Below, one piece after another: positions 8,399 to 16,114 of a stretch of DNA of 20,664 bases; the first letter of the stretch is position 1, and the number at the start of each line of letters is the position of its first letter. The stretch spans positions 1 through 20,664 of the forward strand of contig JBDHRV010000057.1 in assembly GCA_039807745.1 (NCBI GenBank). The letters are read 5' to 3'. The notes beneath the pieces are model-generated. The model ran no database searches. It was not told the origin of the DNA and saw only the letters and a program-made list of their open reading frames with translations. This DNA is from JAEUMW01 sp039807745. GTDB taxonomy: Bacteria; Pseudomonadota; Gammaproteobacteria; Burkholderiales; JAEUMW01. A program made the translations under genes and the position numbers.

Positions 8399-9489
8399 TG
8401 CGAGGACGTCTCCTTCACCTTCACGCTAGCGCCGTCGGTCAGGAAGCCGGCGCCGTCGCGTGCGACGGTCTCGCCGCCCGTCAGGCCCTTCGTCACCTCG
8501 ATCTGGCCGGCGCTGCGCACACCGGTCTCGACGACGCGCGCCCGCGCCTTGCCGTCTTCGATCAAGTACACGACCTTGCCGGCTGGTCGCATCACGACGC
8601 TCGTCTCGGGCACGAGCACGGCTTTCGGACGCGCGGCGATGACGACCTCGGCGTTCACGCTCGCCCCCGGCTGCCAGTTGCCGGGATTGTCGAAGCGCAC
8701 CAGGGCCTCGACCGCGCGGCTGCTCGCACCTACCACCGGCTTGATGTCGCTCACGGTGCCGGTGACGGTCTCGCCCGGCGCGGTCGGCGTGGTGAGACGC
8801 ACCGGAAGACCGATTCTCACCCGTGCTGCCGCAGTCTCGGGAAACGGCACGTGCGCGCGCAGGCGCTTCAACGAGACGATCTCGAACATGGCGTCGCCGA
8901 CTTTCACGTAATCCCCAGGCGCCACGATCTGCGTCTGGACGCGCGCATCCACCGGAGCGATCACGCGCGTCTTCGAGAGGTTGCGTTCGGTGATCGCGAG
9001 CTGCGCGCGCGCCCCTTCGAGCTGCTCGCGCAGCGCCTTCGACTGCGCGATGGAGTCCTCGACCACGTTCTGGGACACGAACCCCTTGCCGACCAGTTGC
9101 TCGTTGCGTGCGACGATCCGCTGCTGATTGGCGAGCAGGGCCTCGATGCGGTTGATCTCCGCCTGCGTGACGCTGCGCGACAGATCGAGATCGCGGCTGT
9201 CGATGCGCGCCATCACCTCGCCCGCCTTCACGTCCTTGCCGGCGCGCGCCCGCACTTCGGTGACGCGCCCAGGCACCTCGGCCGCCACCTTGGGATCGAC
9301 CACGCTTTCGAGGCGCCCGACCGCGCGCTCGACCACGTCGAGCGGAGCAACGGTTGCCTGGACCACGGTGATGAGGGTCGCGGGCGGTGCCGTGGTGCGC
9401 TGGGGCCCGGACGGTTCGCTACAACCGCCGAGTGCCGCGAGCGTCAGCAGCGGTAGCACGACCGACGCGATGCGAAGCGGCAACGTCAT
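8395..9489 (-). CDS. RND efflux periplasmic adaptor (membrane fusion) lipoprotein
   Basis: Adaptor linking the RND pump to an outer-membrane channel, 364 residues. The signal peptide ends in LAALGGC, so Cys23 is the predicted lipid anchor in the inner membrane. Next come a split lipoyl/biotinyl-like domain (VDPKVAAEVPGRVTEVRARA ... TRVIAPVDARVQTQIVAPGD), an alpha-helical hairpin between its halves (about residues 100-160, shorter than in AcrA), a beta-barrel domain and a membrane-proximal domain. The ATG at 9489 is chosen because the signal peptide follows directly; no clear Shine-Dalgarno is seen. First gene of the operon with the permease. A 12-base palindrome 38 bases upstream of the start is a possible operator, and no regulator gene is adjacent. 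Confidence 0.93.
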   Translation of the reverse strand: MTLPLRIASVVLPLLTLAALGGCSEPSGPQRTTAPPATLITVVQATVAPLDVVERAVGRLESVVDPKVAAEVPGRVTEVRARAGKDVKAGEVMARIDSRDLDLSRSVTQAEINRIEALLANQQRIVARNEQLVGKGFVSQNVVEDSIAQSKALREQLEGARAQLAITERNLSKTRVIAPVDARVQTQIVAPGDYVKVGDAMFEIVSLKRLRAHVPFPETAAARVRIGLPVRLTTPTAPGETVTGTVSDIKPVVGASSRAVEALVRFDNPGNWQPGASVNAEVVIAARPKAVLVPETSVVMRPAGKVVYLIEDGKARARVVETGVRSAGQIEVTKGLTGGETVARDGAGFLTDGASVKVKETSSQ

Positions 9490-9526
9490 GGAAGAATATG
9501 GAGGCGATCTCGGTCAGAACGAGCCA

Positions 9527-9538
9527 GCGCACGTGCGC
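9527..9538. promoter_or_regulatory. 12-base palindrome upstream of the efflux operon
   Basis: GCGCACGTGCGC is a perfect palindrome located 38-49 bases upstream of the adaptor start codon, in the gap after the H1-like gene's terminator. Its place suits a repressor or activator site, but short GC palindromes are common in GC-rich DNA and no regulator gene is nearby. Confidence 0.25.
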
Positions 9539-9601
9539 GTACCGAATCTTGCACGGCGTGACACGGGTCGGCAACCGGGCGGCGCAGGCGACGGAAACAA
9601 C

Positions 9602-9632
9602 AAAAACCCCCGAGGCGCTGACGCCCCGGGGG
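9602..9632 (-). terminator. Rho-independent terminator of the H1-like gene
   Basis: Read on the - strand, an 11-base stem (arms 9622-9632 and 9607-9617, one A-C mismatch) with a 4-base loop is followed at once by TTTTTGTTGTTT. It begins 24 bases after the stop of the histone-like gene and insulates the downstream efflux operon. Confidence 0.88.
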
Positions 9633-9656
9633 CGGGGTAAGGGGAAGACTCCTCCT

Positions 9657-10163
9657 TCAGGCGCCTGCAGTGGCGCGCGGCCGACGCGCGACCTTTGCGA
9701 CAGTCTTCTTTGCCGTCGTGCGGCGCCGGGTGGTGATCCTGGTCGCGGCGCTCTTCTTCGCTGCGCCGTTGGCCTTGCGCGGGGCAGCCTTGGTCACTGC
9801 CTTCTTCGCGACCGCTTTCCGGGCGGCGGCGGGTTTCTTCGCTACAGTCTTGCGCGCTGGCGTCTTCGCGGCTGCCTTCTTGGCAGGCGCCGCTTTCTTT
9901 GCGACTGACTTCCTGGCTGTGCTGGCGGCCTTCTTCACGACAGTCTTGCGCGCTGGTTTCTTGGCTGCCGCCTTCTTTGCAGGCGCTGCCGCCTTTTTCG
10001 CTACCGGCTTCCTGGCGACCTTCTTCAACACTTTCTTGGCCGCCGCCTTGCGGACCGTGCCCGCAGCCTTCTTCGCTGCCGGTTTCCGCGCCGTGGCCTT
10101 TTTCGCTGCAGGCTTCCGTACCGCGGTTTTTTTCGCTCCTGGCTCTGCCATCAATGTCTCCAT
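9657..10163 (-). CDS. Histone H1-like, lysine/alanine-rich DNA-binding protein
   Basis: A 168-residue, highly basic protein made almost wholly of degenerate repeats built on KKAxxKKPARKTVxKKA, ending in an Arg-rich tail (TRITTRRRTTAKKTVAKVARR). This matches the C-terminal tail of eukaryotic linker histone H1 and the bacterial H1-like proteins known from Bordetella (BpH1) and chlamydiae (HctB type). Such proteins bind DNA without sequence specificity and compact the nucleoid. There is no globular domain and no cysteine. The ATG at 10163 has GGAGGA (10173-10178) upstream at 9-base spacing; ATG 10151 (164 residues) has GGAG at 6 bases and is a fair alternative. Single-gene unit: promoter candidate upstream, strong terminator downstream. 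Repeat number often varies between strains in this family. Confidence 0.88.
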   Translation of the reverse strand: METLMAEPGAKKTAVRKPAAKKATARKPAAKKAAGTVRKAAAKKVLKKVARKPVAKKAAAPAKKAAAKKPARKTVVKKAASTARKSVAKKAAPAKKAAAKTPARKTVAKKPAAARKAVAKKAVTKAAPRKANGAAKKSAATRITTRRRTTAKKTVAKVARRPRATAGA

Positions 10164-10277
10164 TTGGTCTGGTCCTCCGAGGGAACCCAACTTCGTGCGC
10201 CACCCATGAAAGCTCTCAGGCAGCCCGTAGCGCATGCGCGTATCATCGAAAACGCGCCGACATACCGCGCCAATCGG

Positions 10278-10307
10278 ATTTTAGGCACGTATGCAATGCG
10301 GGCACAA
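10278..10307 (-). promoter_or_regulatory. Candidate promoter for the H1-like gene
   Basis: On the - strand TTGTGC (10307-10302) and TAAAAT (10283-10278) are separated by 18 bases. The -10 matches 5/6 of consensus, the -35 3/6. It would start transcription near 10271, giving a leader of about 108 bases before the start codon at 10163. Confidence 0.4.
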
Positions 10308-10337
10308 CAATTTCGCCACGATTCCGTCGCGGAAAGT

Positions 10338-10361
10338 GGCGTCGATCGCCACCAGGACGCC
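10338..10361 (-). terminator. Weak hairpin after lysA
   Basis: Arms GGCGTC/GACGCC (6 bases, 12-base loop) lie 14 bases past the lysA stop and are followed by only ACTTTCC. With so short a T-run it is at best a weak terminator; rho-dependent ending is equally likely. Confidence 0.22.
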
Positions 10362-10374
10362 GATGGCGTATCCG

Positions 10375-11637
10375 CTACGGCAGCAGATGCTCGTGCGCGA
10401 AGAGGTCGGCAATCGTCTCGCGATCCCGGATCAAGGCCCAGGCGGCGCCGTCTGCCATCACTTCCGCGGCGCGCGGACGGGTGTTGTAGTTCGAGCTCAT
10501 GCTCATGCCGTAGGCCCCGGCCGACATGATCGCGATCAGGTCGCCCTCGGCCACCGCGAGGCGGCGCTCGCGCGCCAGGAAGTCGCCGCTCTCGCATATC
10601 GGCCCGACCACGTCGTAGATGTTCGGTGCGGCGCTGGATTGCTCGGCGACCGGCAGCACGGCGTGATACGCGTCGTAGAGGGCCGGCCGCATCAAGTCGT
10701 TCATCGCGGCGTCGACCACGGCAAAGTGCTTTCCCGCGCCGTGCTTCAGATACTCGATGCGTGTGAGCAGCAGGCCACCGTTGCCGACCAGGGACCGGCC
10801 GGGCTCCAGAACCAGCCGTTCGCGCCGCCCGGCCATCCGCTCACCGATGGCGCGCGCATAGTCCGGCAGCGCGAGCGGCTGCTCGTCCTGGTAGCGGATG
10901 CCGATGCCGCCGCCCAGGTCGATGTGCTCGAGAGTTATCCCGGCCGCTGCCAGTCGCACGAGGAGATCGAGCATGCGGTCGAGCGCATCCACGTAGGGCG
11001 ACAGTTCGGTGATCTGCGACCCGATGTGGCAGTCGAGGCCGACGGTGCGCACGTGCGCGAGGTCGCGCGCGCGCAGATAGAGCCCGAAGGCATCCCCGTG
11101 CGCCACCCCGAACTTGCTTTCCTTGAGCCCGGTGGAGATGTACGGGTGCGTCCCGGGATCGACGTCCGGATTGACGCGAAAGGACACGGGCGCAACCTTG
11201 CCCATCGCTGCTGCGACCCGATTCAGGCGCTCGAGCTCGGACGCCGATTCGACGTTGAAGCAGAGGATGTCGTGCTCGAGCGCGAAGCGCATTTCCGCCT
11301 CGCTCTTGCCGACGCCGGAAAAAACGACGCGCGCCGGCGATCCGCCCGCTGCCAGCACACGCGCGAGTTCGCCGCCGGAGACGATGTCGAAGCCGCTGCC
11401 GAGCCGCGCGAAGAGATCGAGTATGGCGAGGTTGCTGTTCGCCTTCGCGGCGTAGCAGACGAGGGTGCGGGTGTCCGCGAAGGCATTCGAGTACGCCTCG
11501 AAGGCGTCAGTCAGCGCGGCGCGTGAATACACGAAGCATGGCGTACCGACCGCCTGCGCAATGGTCGGGAGTGAAACCGATTCAGCGCAGAGTACGCCGT
11601 CGCGATAGCTGAACTGACCCACCTGAGCAGTCGTCAC
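10375..11637 (-). CDS. lysA: Diaminopimelate decarboxylase LysA
   Basis: Pyridoxal-phosphate enzyme that decarboxylates meso-diaminopimelate to L-lysine, the last step of lysine synthesis; 420 residues, normal for LysA. Fold-type III features are present: the PLP lysine in CYAAKANSN (Lys65), HIDLGGGIG binding the cofactor phosphate, EPGRSLVGNGG, and CESGDFLA with the active-site Cys contributed to the partner subunit of the dimer. The C-terminal AGAYGMSMSSNYNTRPR contains the conserved Tyr that contacts PLP. Translation starts at GTG 11637, overlapping the lptM stop (GTGA), with no Shine-Dalgarno of its own, so it should be translationally coupled to lptM. The lptM-lysA pairing is common in proteobacteria. 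Confidence 0.97.
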   Translation of the reverse strand: MTTAQVGQFSYRDGVLCAESVSLPTIAQAVGTPCFVYSRAALTDAFEAYSNAFADTRTLVCYAAKANSNLAILDLFARLGSGFDIVSGGELARVLAAGGSPARVVFSGVGKSEAEMRFALEHDILCFNVESASELERLNRVAAAMGKVAPVSFRVNPDVDPGTHPYISTGLKESKFGVAHGDAFGLYLRARDLAHVRTVGLDCHIGSQITELSPYVDALDRMLDLLVRLAAAGITLEHIDLGGGIGIRYQDEQPLALPDYARAIGERMAGRRERLVLEPGRSLVGNGGLLLTRIEYLKHGAGKHFAVVDAAMNDLMRPALYDAYHAVLPVAEQSSAAPNIYDVVGPICESGDFLARERRLAVAEGDLIAIMSAGAYGMSMSSNYNTRPRAAEVMADGAAWALIRDRETIADLFAHEHLLP

Positions 11638-11924
11638 TGCGGTGGTGCCGACAATCCGAACGGCTCGTCGGTGACGGTGAGCTCCGGTGCGGGGGTGCGC
11701 TCGGAATCGGTCGTGCTGGCCGCCGGTGGCGGCGTTTGCGCTGCTGACCGGGCCGCCGCCGGCGCAGCGCCCTGCTGCTGGTCGCGCTGCTTGGCCGCCT
11801 CGCGCCGCTCGCGGCGCTCCTCCGCCTTTTTTCTTTGGTCGGGCGTCTCGATGTAGAGCGGACCCTTGATGCCGCAGCCTTGTGCGCAGAGGAGGAGGGC
11901 GATGAGGCAGGCGAGGCGGCGCAT
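11634..11924 (-). CDS. lptM: LPS-assembly lipoprotein LptM (YifL-like)
   Basis: Small outer-membrane lipoprotein, 96 residues. The signal peptide ends in CAQGC (Cys17 lipidated) and is followed directly by GIKGPLY, the short conserved motif that defines the LptM/YifL family; in E. coli this lipoprotein promotes maturation of the LptD-LptE translocon. The rest is a charged Glu/Arg/Lys helix (about residues 28-50) and a low-complexity Ala/Pro/Gln/Ser tail with little conservation. This tail is longer than that of E. coli LptM (about 67 residues in all). No Shine-Dalgarno precedes the ATG; instead a perfect TATAAT sits 6 bases upstream, so the mRNA is probably leaderless. First gene of the lptM-lysA pair. 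Confidence 0.9.
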   Translation of the reverse strand: MRRLACLIALLLCAQGCGIKGPLYIETPDQRKKAEERRERREAAKQRDQQQGAAPAAARSAAQTPPPAASTTDSERTPAPELTVTDEPFGLSAPPQ

Positions 11925-11930
11925 GGCGGA

Positions 11931-11936
11931 ATTATA
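11931..11936 (-). promoter_or_regulatory. Consensus -10 box predicting a leaderless lptM-lysA transcript
   Basis: TATAAT on the - strand (11936-11931) is a perfect -10. Counting seven bases from its last T places +1 at 11924, the A of the lptM ATG. The -35 region is weak (CTGAGG at 16-base spacing, 3/6). It lies in the 30-base gap after the YgjP-type gene. Confidence 0.6.
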
Positions 11937-11954
11937 CGGGGGTGCCTGGTCGCC

Positions 11955-12695
11955 TCAGGGTACCGGCATGAGCAGCAGGCGACGTCCGACCTCGTTCAGC
12001 TCCGCGCGCCGCGCCCGGTGATCCGGACACACCCGCCCCACGTGACCCCAGAACCGCGGACCGTGGTTCATCTCGTGAAAATGGGCGAGCTCGTGGACGA
12101 CCACGTACTCGATCAGCGCCTCGTGCGCCTGGACCAGTCGCCAGTTCAGGCGGATCGAGCCGTCGCTGTTGCAGCTCCCCCAGCGGGTGCGGGCGCTCGA
12201 GAGAAAGATCCGCGGCGCCGCGACGCCCATGCCCGGGGCTAGACGCGCCGCATGCTCGGTGAATACTTCCAGCGCGGCGGCGCGCAGCCACTTCACGCCG
12301 AGCTTCTGCACGCTCGGCGTATCGGAGGGGTCCGGTACGGTGACGAGCAGCCGGTCGTGCAGCCGGGCCGCGCGCGGTCGACCCGCGGAGAGCGCGATTT
12401 CCAGCGTCAGGGGGCGGCCGAGATACTGCAACGTCTCGCCAGTGCGCCAGGTCAACGGGGCGGGAAGCTGACGGGTCCACGCTGCGAGGCGCTTCAGTAC
12501 CCACTGTTCGGCTTCGCGCAGCGCGCTCAGGACGCGCTGCTCCGGGCAGCGCCACGGAACGCTCACCGTCAGGCCGCGCTCGTCGATATGCAGGCTGACA
12601 CTGCGGCGCCGGGCACTGCGCCGCAGGCGGAAGGCCACCTCGGCGTCGCCCAGGCGCACGGTCCGACTCTCCTCGATACGGTCGGGCGGCTTCAC
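11955..12695 (-). CDS. YgjP/SprT-like zinc metallopeptidase (DUF45, M48-type)
   Basis: Predicted cytosolic zinc-dependent peptidase of the YgjP (DUF45) family, 246 residues; substrate unknown. The zinc site is clear: HELAHFHEMNH (His201, Glu202, His205, His211) followed by GPRFW, and before it the family motif SARTRWGSCNSDGSIRLNW. The N-terminal half is beta-rich with VRLGDAEVAFRLRRSARRRSVSLHID, as in relatives. The chosen start is GTG 12695, which overlaps the plsC stop (GTGA). An in-frame GTG at 12659 has a stronger ribosome site (GAGGAG, 9 bases upstream) and would give 234 residues; both keep all motifs. Last gene of the lnt-to-ygjP run. Confidence 0.85.
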   Translation of the reverse strand: MKPPDRIEESRTVRLGDAEVAFRLRRSARRRSVSLHIDERGLTVSVPWRCPEQRVLSALREAEQWVLKRLAAWTRQLPAPLTWRTGETLQYLGRPLTLEIALSAGRPRAARLHDRLLVTVPDPSDTPSVQKLGVKWLRAAALEVFTEHAARLAPGMGVAAPRIFLSSARTRWGSCNSDGSIRLNWRLVQAHEALIEYVVVHELAHFHEMNHGPRFWGHVGRVCPDHRARRAELNEVGRRLLLMPVP

Positions 12696-13429
12696 GCGGC
12701 GTCCGCTGCCGTGCCGTCGATGCGCGCCATCTCGCCCTCGATCCACGCCTCGACGCGGCGCGTGAGCGCCTCGGGTTCGAGCCCTTTCGTGTCGATGGGC
12801 GCGCCGATCACGACGGTGATGAGGCCCGGATACCGGATCAGCGCGTTGCGGCCCCAGAGCTCGCCAGCGTTGTGGGCGATCGGCACTACCGGCGCGGCCG
12901 TCTTGCAGGCGAGCCAAGCGCCACCGGTCTGATACTTCCCGCGCTCGCCGGGCGCCACGCGCGTACCCTCCGGGAAGATGACGACGGAAAAGCCCTGCGC
13001 GAGCCGCTCGCGTCCCTGGCGCAAGGTGTCCTTGATGCTGCGCATGCCGGCGCCGCGGTCGATGGCGATCGGGGACATCAGGGCCAGGGCCCAGCCGAAG
13101 AACGGGATGCGCAGCAGCTCGCGCTTGATTACGTACACGTGGGGCGGAAACAGCACCTGCAGCACCATCGTCTCCCAGGCGGACTGGTGCTTCGACATGA
13201 TGATGGATGGCGCGCCGGGAATGTTCTCGCGGCCGGTGACGTCGAATCTTATCCCCAGCACCACGCGGGCGAGCCAGACCATGGTCTTCGCCCAGTAGCT
13301 GATGAAGTGATAGCGGGAGAGCGGCGGCAGCGGGAACGTCGCGAGCACGGCGAGCGCGTAGGGCGGGGTGATGATCGCCTGCAGCAGCAGATAGAGGCTC
13401 GAACGGAGGACGGCGGAGATCTGCCTCAT
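12692..13429 (-). CDS. plsC: 1-acyl-sn-glycerol-3-phosphate acyltransferase
   Basis: Inner-membrane acyltransferase that adds the second acyl chain to lysophosphatidic acid, giving phosphatidic acid for phospholipid synthesis; 245 residues. A hydrophobic N-terminal segment (residues 8-60) anchors it. The catalytic block is KHQSAWE (His81, Glu86), an HX4E form of the usual HX4D box that, as I recall, is widespread in betaproteobacterial PlsC/NlaA proteins. FPEGTR (152-157) is the acyl-acceptor motif. Start ATG 13429 overlaps the gmhB stop (ATGA), and its own stop overlaps the next start, so it is coupled on both sides. Paralogues with roles in other lipids exist, so exact substrate choice is less sure than the family. 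Confidence 0.92.
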   Translation of the reverse strand: MRQISAVLRSSLYLLLQAIITPPYALAVLATFPLPPLSRYHFISYWAKTMVWLARVVLGIRFDVTGRENIPGAPSIIMSKHQSAWETMVLQVLFPPHVYVIKRELLRIPFFGWALALMSPIAIDRGAGMRSIKDTLRQGRERLAQGFSVVIFPEGTRVAPGERGKYQTGGAWLACKTAAPVVPIAHNAGELWGRNALIRYPGLITVVIGAPIDTKGLEPEALTRRVEAWIEGEMARIDGTAADAA

Positions 13430-13962
13430 GCTGCGAGAATGAAATCCACCGCCCGGGCGAGATTCTCGACGACGACGGTACCTTGCGGCAATCCGCCGGT
13501 CTCCGCCGTCTTCGCGCCCTTGCCCGTCAGGACCAGGAACGGACGTGCACCCACGGCGACCGCGGCCTCGAGGTCGCGCAGCGAGTCGCCGACGCTCGCC
13601 ACCCCCGCCAGATCGACATTGAAGCGCTTCGCGATCTCATGCAGCATGCCCGGCTTCGGCTTGCGACACTCGCAGTCGGCGTCGCTGGCGTGCGGGCAGT
13701 AGAACACCGCGTCGATGCGCCCGCCGACCAGGGCAAGCGCCTTGTGCATCTTGCCGTTGATCTCGTTCAGCGTGCTCATGTCGAGCAATCCCCGCCCCAC
13801 ACCCGACTGGTTCGACGCCACCACGACCCGGAAGCCGGCCTGGTTGAGGCGTGCGATCGCTTCCAGGCTGCCGGCGATGGGTTTCCACTCCGCCGGCGAC
13901 TTGATGAACTGGGCGCTGTCGAAGTTGATGACCCCGTCGCGGTCGAGGATGACGATCTTCAT
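13426..13962 (-). CDS. gmhB: D-glycero-beta-D-manno-heptose 1,7-bisphosphate 7-phosphatase
   Basis: HAD-superfamily phosphatase of the ADP-heptose pathway that supplies the LPS inner core; 178 residues. The DxD motif is at the N-terminus (LDRDGVIN, Asp7 and Asp9), motif II is VVASNQSG, and the late acidic motif is GDSLRDLEAA. The zinc loop specific for GmhB is seen as CPHASDADCEC (Cys89, His91, Cys97, Cys99) followed by RKPKPGM. It is 70 bases downstream of glyS. A TACAAT hexamer on the - strand at 13999-13994 could give it a promoter of its own, though no good -35 accompanies it. It overlaps plsC by four bases. This placement between glyS and plsC is typical of betaproteobacteria. Confidence 0.95.
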   Translation of the reverse strand: MKIVILDRDGVINFDSAQFIKSPAEWKPIAGSLEAIARLNQAGFRVVVASNQSGVGRGLLDMSTLNEINGKMHKALALVGGRIDAVFYCPHASDADCECRKPKPGMLHEIAKRFNVDLAGVASVGDSLRDLEAAVAVGARPFLVLTGKGAKTAETGGLPQGTVVVENLARAVDFILAA

Positions 13963-14032
13963 GTGACACGTGGGAACGGTTGAAGCCGAACTGATTGTAC
14001 CCTGCTCGCTTCCGCCCTTGCCCTCGCTCTTC

Positions 14033-16111
14033 TTACACCGCGAGCTTCGAGATGTCCGCCACCTGGTTCATGAGCGCACCGAGCTGCTTCAGCAGCGCCA
14101 GTCGGTTGCTGCGGACGAGGGGCTCGTCGCACATCACCAGCACCTCGTCGAAGAAACGATCGACGGGCTCGCGGGCGGTCGCGAGGAGCCTGAGCGCAGC
14201 GTCGTAGTCCTCGTTCGCGATCAGGCTCGCCACCTTGGGCTCGAGCCCGGTCAGCGTATCGAAGAGCGTCTTCTCGGCCGGCTCGACGAGCAGGGCGAGG
14301 TCCGCGCGGCCGTGCGGCGCGTCCGTCTTGCGCAGGATGTTGCGGATGCGCTTGTTCGCGATGGCTAGGCTCTGCGCTTCCGCCAGGCCGCGGAAGCTCT
14401 TGACGGCCGTGAGGCGCGGCAGCACGAGGTCGATGCGGGTCGGGTGCTGACTCGCCACGGCGTCGATCTCCGCGGCCGTGAAGCCTCGTTCCGGAAGGTA
14501 GTTGCGCAGCCGCTCCAGCATGAACTGGTGGACGTCCACCACGACGCTGTCCGCTACCACCTCGGGGGCGTACTGGCTCTTCGTCAGTGTCAGCAGCTCC
14601 AGGAGGTCCAGCGGCAGCGCCTTCTCGAACAGGATGCGCAGCACGCCGAGCGCGTGGCGGCGCAGGGCGAAAGGATCCTTGTCGCCGGTGGGACCCAGTC
14701 CGATGCCGAAGATGCCGACCAGGGTATCGAGCTTGTCCGCGAGCGCGACGGCCGCCGCGACGTTGTCATCGGGCAGTGTGTCGTTTGCGAAGCGCGGGTG
14801 GTAGTGCGCCTCGATCGCGAGTGCCACCGGCTCCGGCTCGCCATCGTGACGGGCGTAATGCGTCCCCATGATGCCCTGCAGCTCGGGGAACTCCCCGACC
14901 ATGCCGGTCAGGAGATCGGCCTTGCACAGATGCGCGGCGCGCTCCGCGTGACCGGCGTTGGCGCCGAGCCGGTCGGCGATGGCGGAGGCGGTCCGGGTGA
15001 TCCGCTGCACGCGGTCGAGCTGGCTGCCGAGCCTGTTGTGGAAGACGATGTCGCCAAGCCGCTGCACCCGGGCAGCGAGCTTCTGCTTGCGATCCTGATC
15101 GAAAAAGAACCTCGCATCGGCGAGGCGGGGCCGCACCACGCGCTGATTGCCGTCGACGATCGCGGACGGATCCTCGACCTCCATGTTGCTGACGATCAGG
15201 AACTTCGGCAGCAGCTTTCCCTGCCCGTCGAACAGCGGGAAGTACTTCTGGTTCTGCTGCATGGTGAGGATGAGGCATTCCTGAGGCACGGACAGGAACT
15301 CCGGATCGAACTGCCCGACGTAGACGACGGGATACTCGGTGAGCGCCGTCACCTCGTCCAGCAACGCAGCGCGTCCCTCGAGCTTCAGATGCGCGCCGAG
15401 CGCTTGCGCTCGGTCCGTGAGCTGCTGCTCGATCGAAGCGCGCCGCAGGCCGAAGCTCGTGATGACCTTGCCTTCCTTCTCCAGCCGACTCTCGTACTCC
15501 GTGGCATGGCGCAACACGAGCTCGCGCCGCCCCATGAAACGGTGACCCAACGTGCGATTGCCGCTCTCCTGTCCGAGCACCCTGCCAGGGACGACACGGC
15601 CGCCGTGCAGCATCACGAGGCCATGCACCGGCCGCGCGAACTCCGCGTCCGAGTCGCCCCAGCGCATCAGCTTCGGGATTGGCAGGGCCTTGATGCTCTC
15701 CAGGACCATCCGCTCGAGATGCCGATCGAGCGGCTCCCCGGGCTTTGTTGAACGGAAGACGAAATACTCCGACTTGCCGTCGGGGTGGCGTTCGAGCGCT
15801 TCGGTCGGCACGCCGCAGGAGCGCGCGAAGCCGAGCAGCGCCTGGGTGGGCTTGCCCTTCGCATCGAGTCCGGAGGCGACGGCGGGACCCTTGCGCTCGA
15901 TCGCGCGCTCGGGCTGGCAATCGAGGACGCGCGTTATGATCGCGGCAAGGCGGCGCGGGGTTGCCGCGGCTTCGACCGTGCTGCCATCGAGCAGAAATCC
16001 ATCGCTCAGCAGCCGACGGTGAACGCCGGCTGCGAAGGCTTCACTCAACTCCGAAAGCGATTTGGGCGGCAGCTCCTCGGTCAGGAGCTCGATCAGCAGG
16101 GTGTCACTCAT
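14033..16111 (-). CDS. glyS: Glycyl-tRNA synthetase beta subunit
   Basis: Beta chain of the bacterial alpha2beta2-type glycyl-tRNA synthetase, which charges tRNA-Gly; 692 residues, the usual size. The start LLIELLTEELPPKSL is highly characteristic of GlyS, as are ERKGPAVA, VYVGQFDPEFLSVPQE, MQQNQKYFPLFD and GEFPELQGIMGTHYARHDGE. An HD-like middle region and a C-terminal DALR-type anticodon-binding domain (SFRGLAEAQSLAIANKRIRNI) follow; this chain supplies tRNA recognition rather than glycine activation. ATG 16111 lies 3 bases after the glyQ stop, so the two subunits are made together. No truncation or frameshift is seen. Confidence 0.98.
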   Translation of the reverse strand: MSDTLLIELLTEELPPKSLSELSEAFAAGVHRRLLSDGFLLDGSTVEAAATPRRLAAIITRVLDCQPERAIERKGPAVASGLDAKGKPTQALLGFARSCGVPTEALERHPDGKSEYFVFRSTKPGEPLDRHLERMVLESIKALPIPKLMRWGDSDAEFARPVHGLVMLHGGRVVPGRVLGQESGNRTLGHRFMGRRELVLRHATEYESRLEKEGKVITSFGLRRASIEQQLTDRAQALGAHLKLEGRAALLDEVTALTEYPVVYVGQFDPEFLSVPQECLILTMQQNQKYFPLFDGQGKLLPKFLIVSNMEVEDPSAIVDGNQRVVRPRLADARFFFDQDRKQKLAARVQRLGDIVFHNRLGSQLDRVQRITRTASAIADRLGANAGHAERAAHLCKADLLTGMVGEFPELQGIMGTHYARHDGEPEPVALAIEAHYHPRFANDTLPDDNVAAAVALADKLDTLVGIFGIGLGPTGDKDPFALRRHALGVLRILFEKALPLDLLELLTLTKSQYAPEVVADSVVVDVHQFMLERLRNYLPERGFTAAEIDAVASQHPTRIDLVLPRLTAVKSFRGLAEAQSLAIANKRIRNILRKTDAPHGRADLALLVEPAEKTLFDTLTGLEPKVASLIANEDYDAALRLLATAREPVDRFFDEVLVMCDEPLVRSNRLALLKQLGALMNQVADISKLAV

Positions 16112-16114
16112 GGT

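Larger units (their letters stand above)
10164..10374. other. Gap between lysA and the H1-like gene
   Basis: A 211-base non-coding stretch. It contains the lysA 3' flank with a weak hairpin (10338-10361), a promoter candidate for the H1-like gene (10278-10307) and its ~100-base leader. I see no additional gene; frames crossing it are extensions of frames antisense to, or out of register with, the neighbours. Confidence 0.5.

Noticed and set aside
9657..10163. Repeats in the H1-like gene considered as a CRISPR-like or satellite array
   Set aside because: The near-repeats keep a single open frame of Lys/Ala codons, have no constant repeat-spacer layout, and fit a known protein family.
9670..10209. 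+ strand frame giving a very hydrophobic Phe/Ala/Val protein opposite the H1-like gene
   Set aside because: Lys/Ala-rich codons read antisense give Phe/Ala/Leu, so the apparent membrane protein is a composition artefact; the - strand has the ribosome site, promoter candidate and terminator.
12696..12917. N-terminal extension of the YgjP-type gene to 12917
   Set aside because: This stretch overlaps plsC and is Arg/His/Gly-rich shadow sequence; homologues start near the GTG at 12695 or 12659.
12692..13429. HX4E instead of HX4D in PlsC as a possible inactivating change
   Set aside because: KHQSxWE is, to my knowledge, the normal form in betaproteobacterial PlsC/NlaA proteins, and FPEGTR is intact.
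14444..15751. 435-codon + strand frame antisense to glyS
   Set aside because: Shadow of a housekeeping gene; low-complexity Arg/Glu/His-rich and without recognisable motifs.
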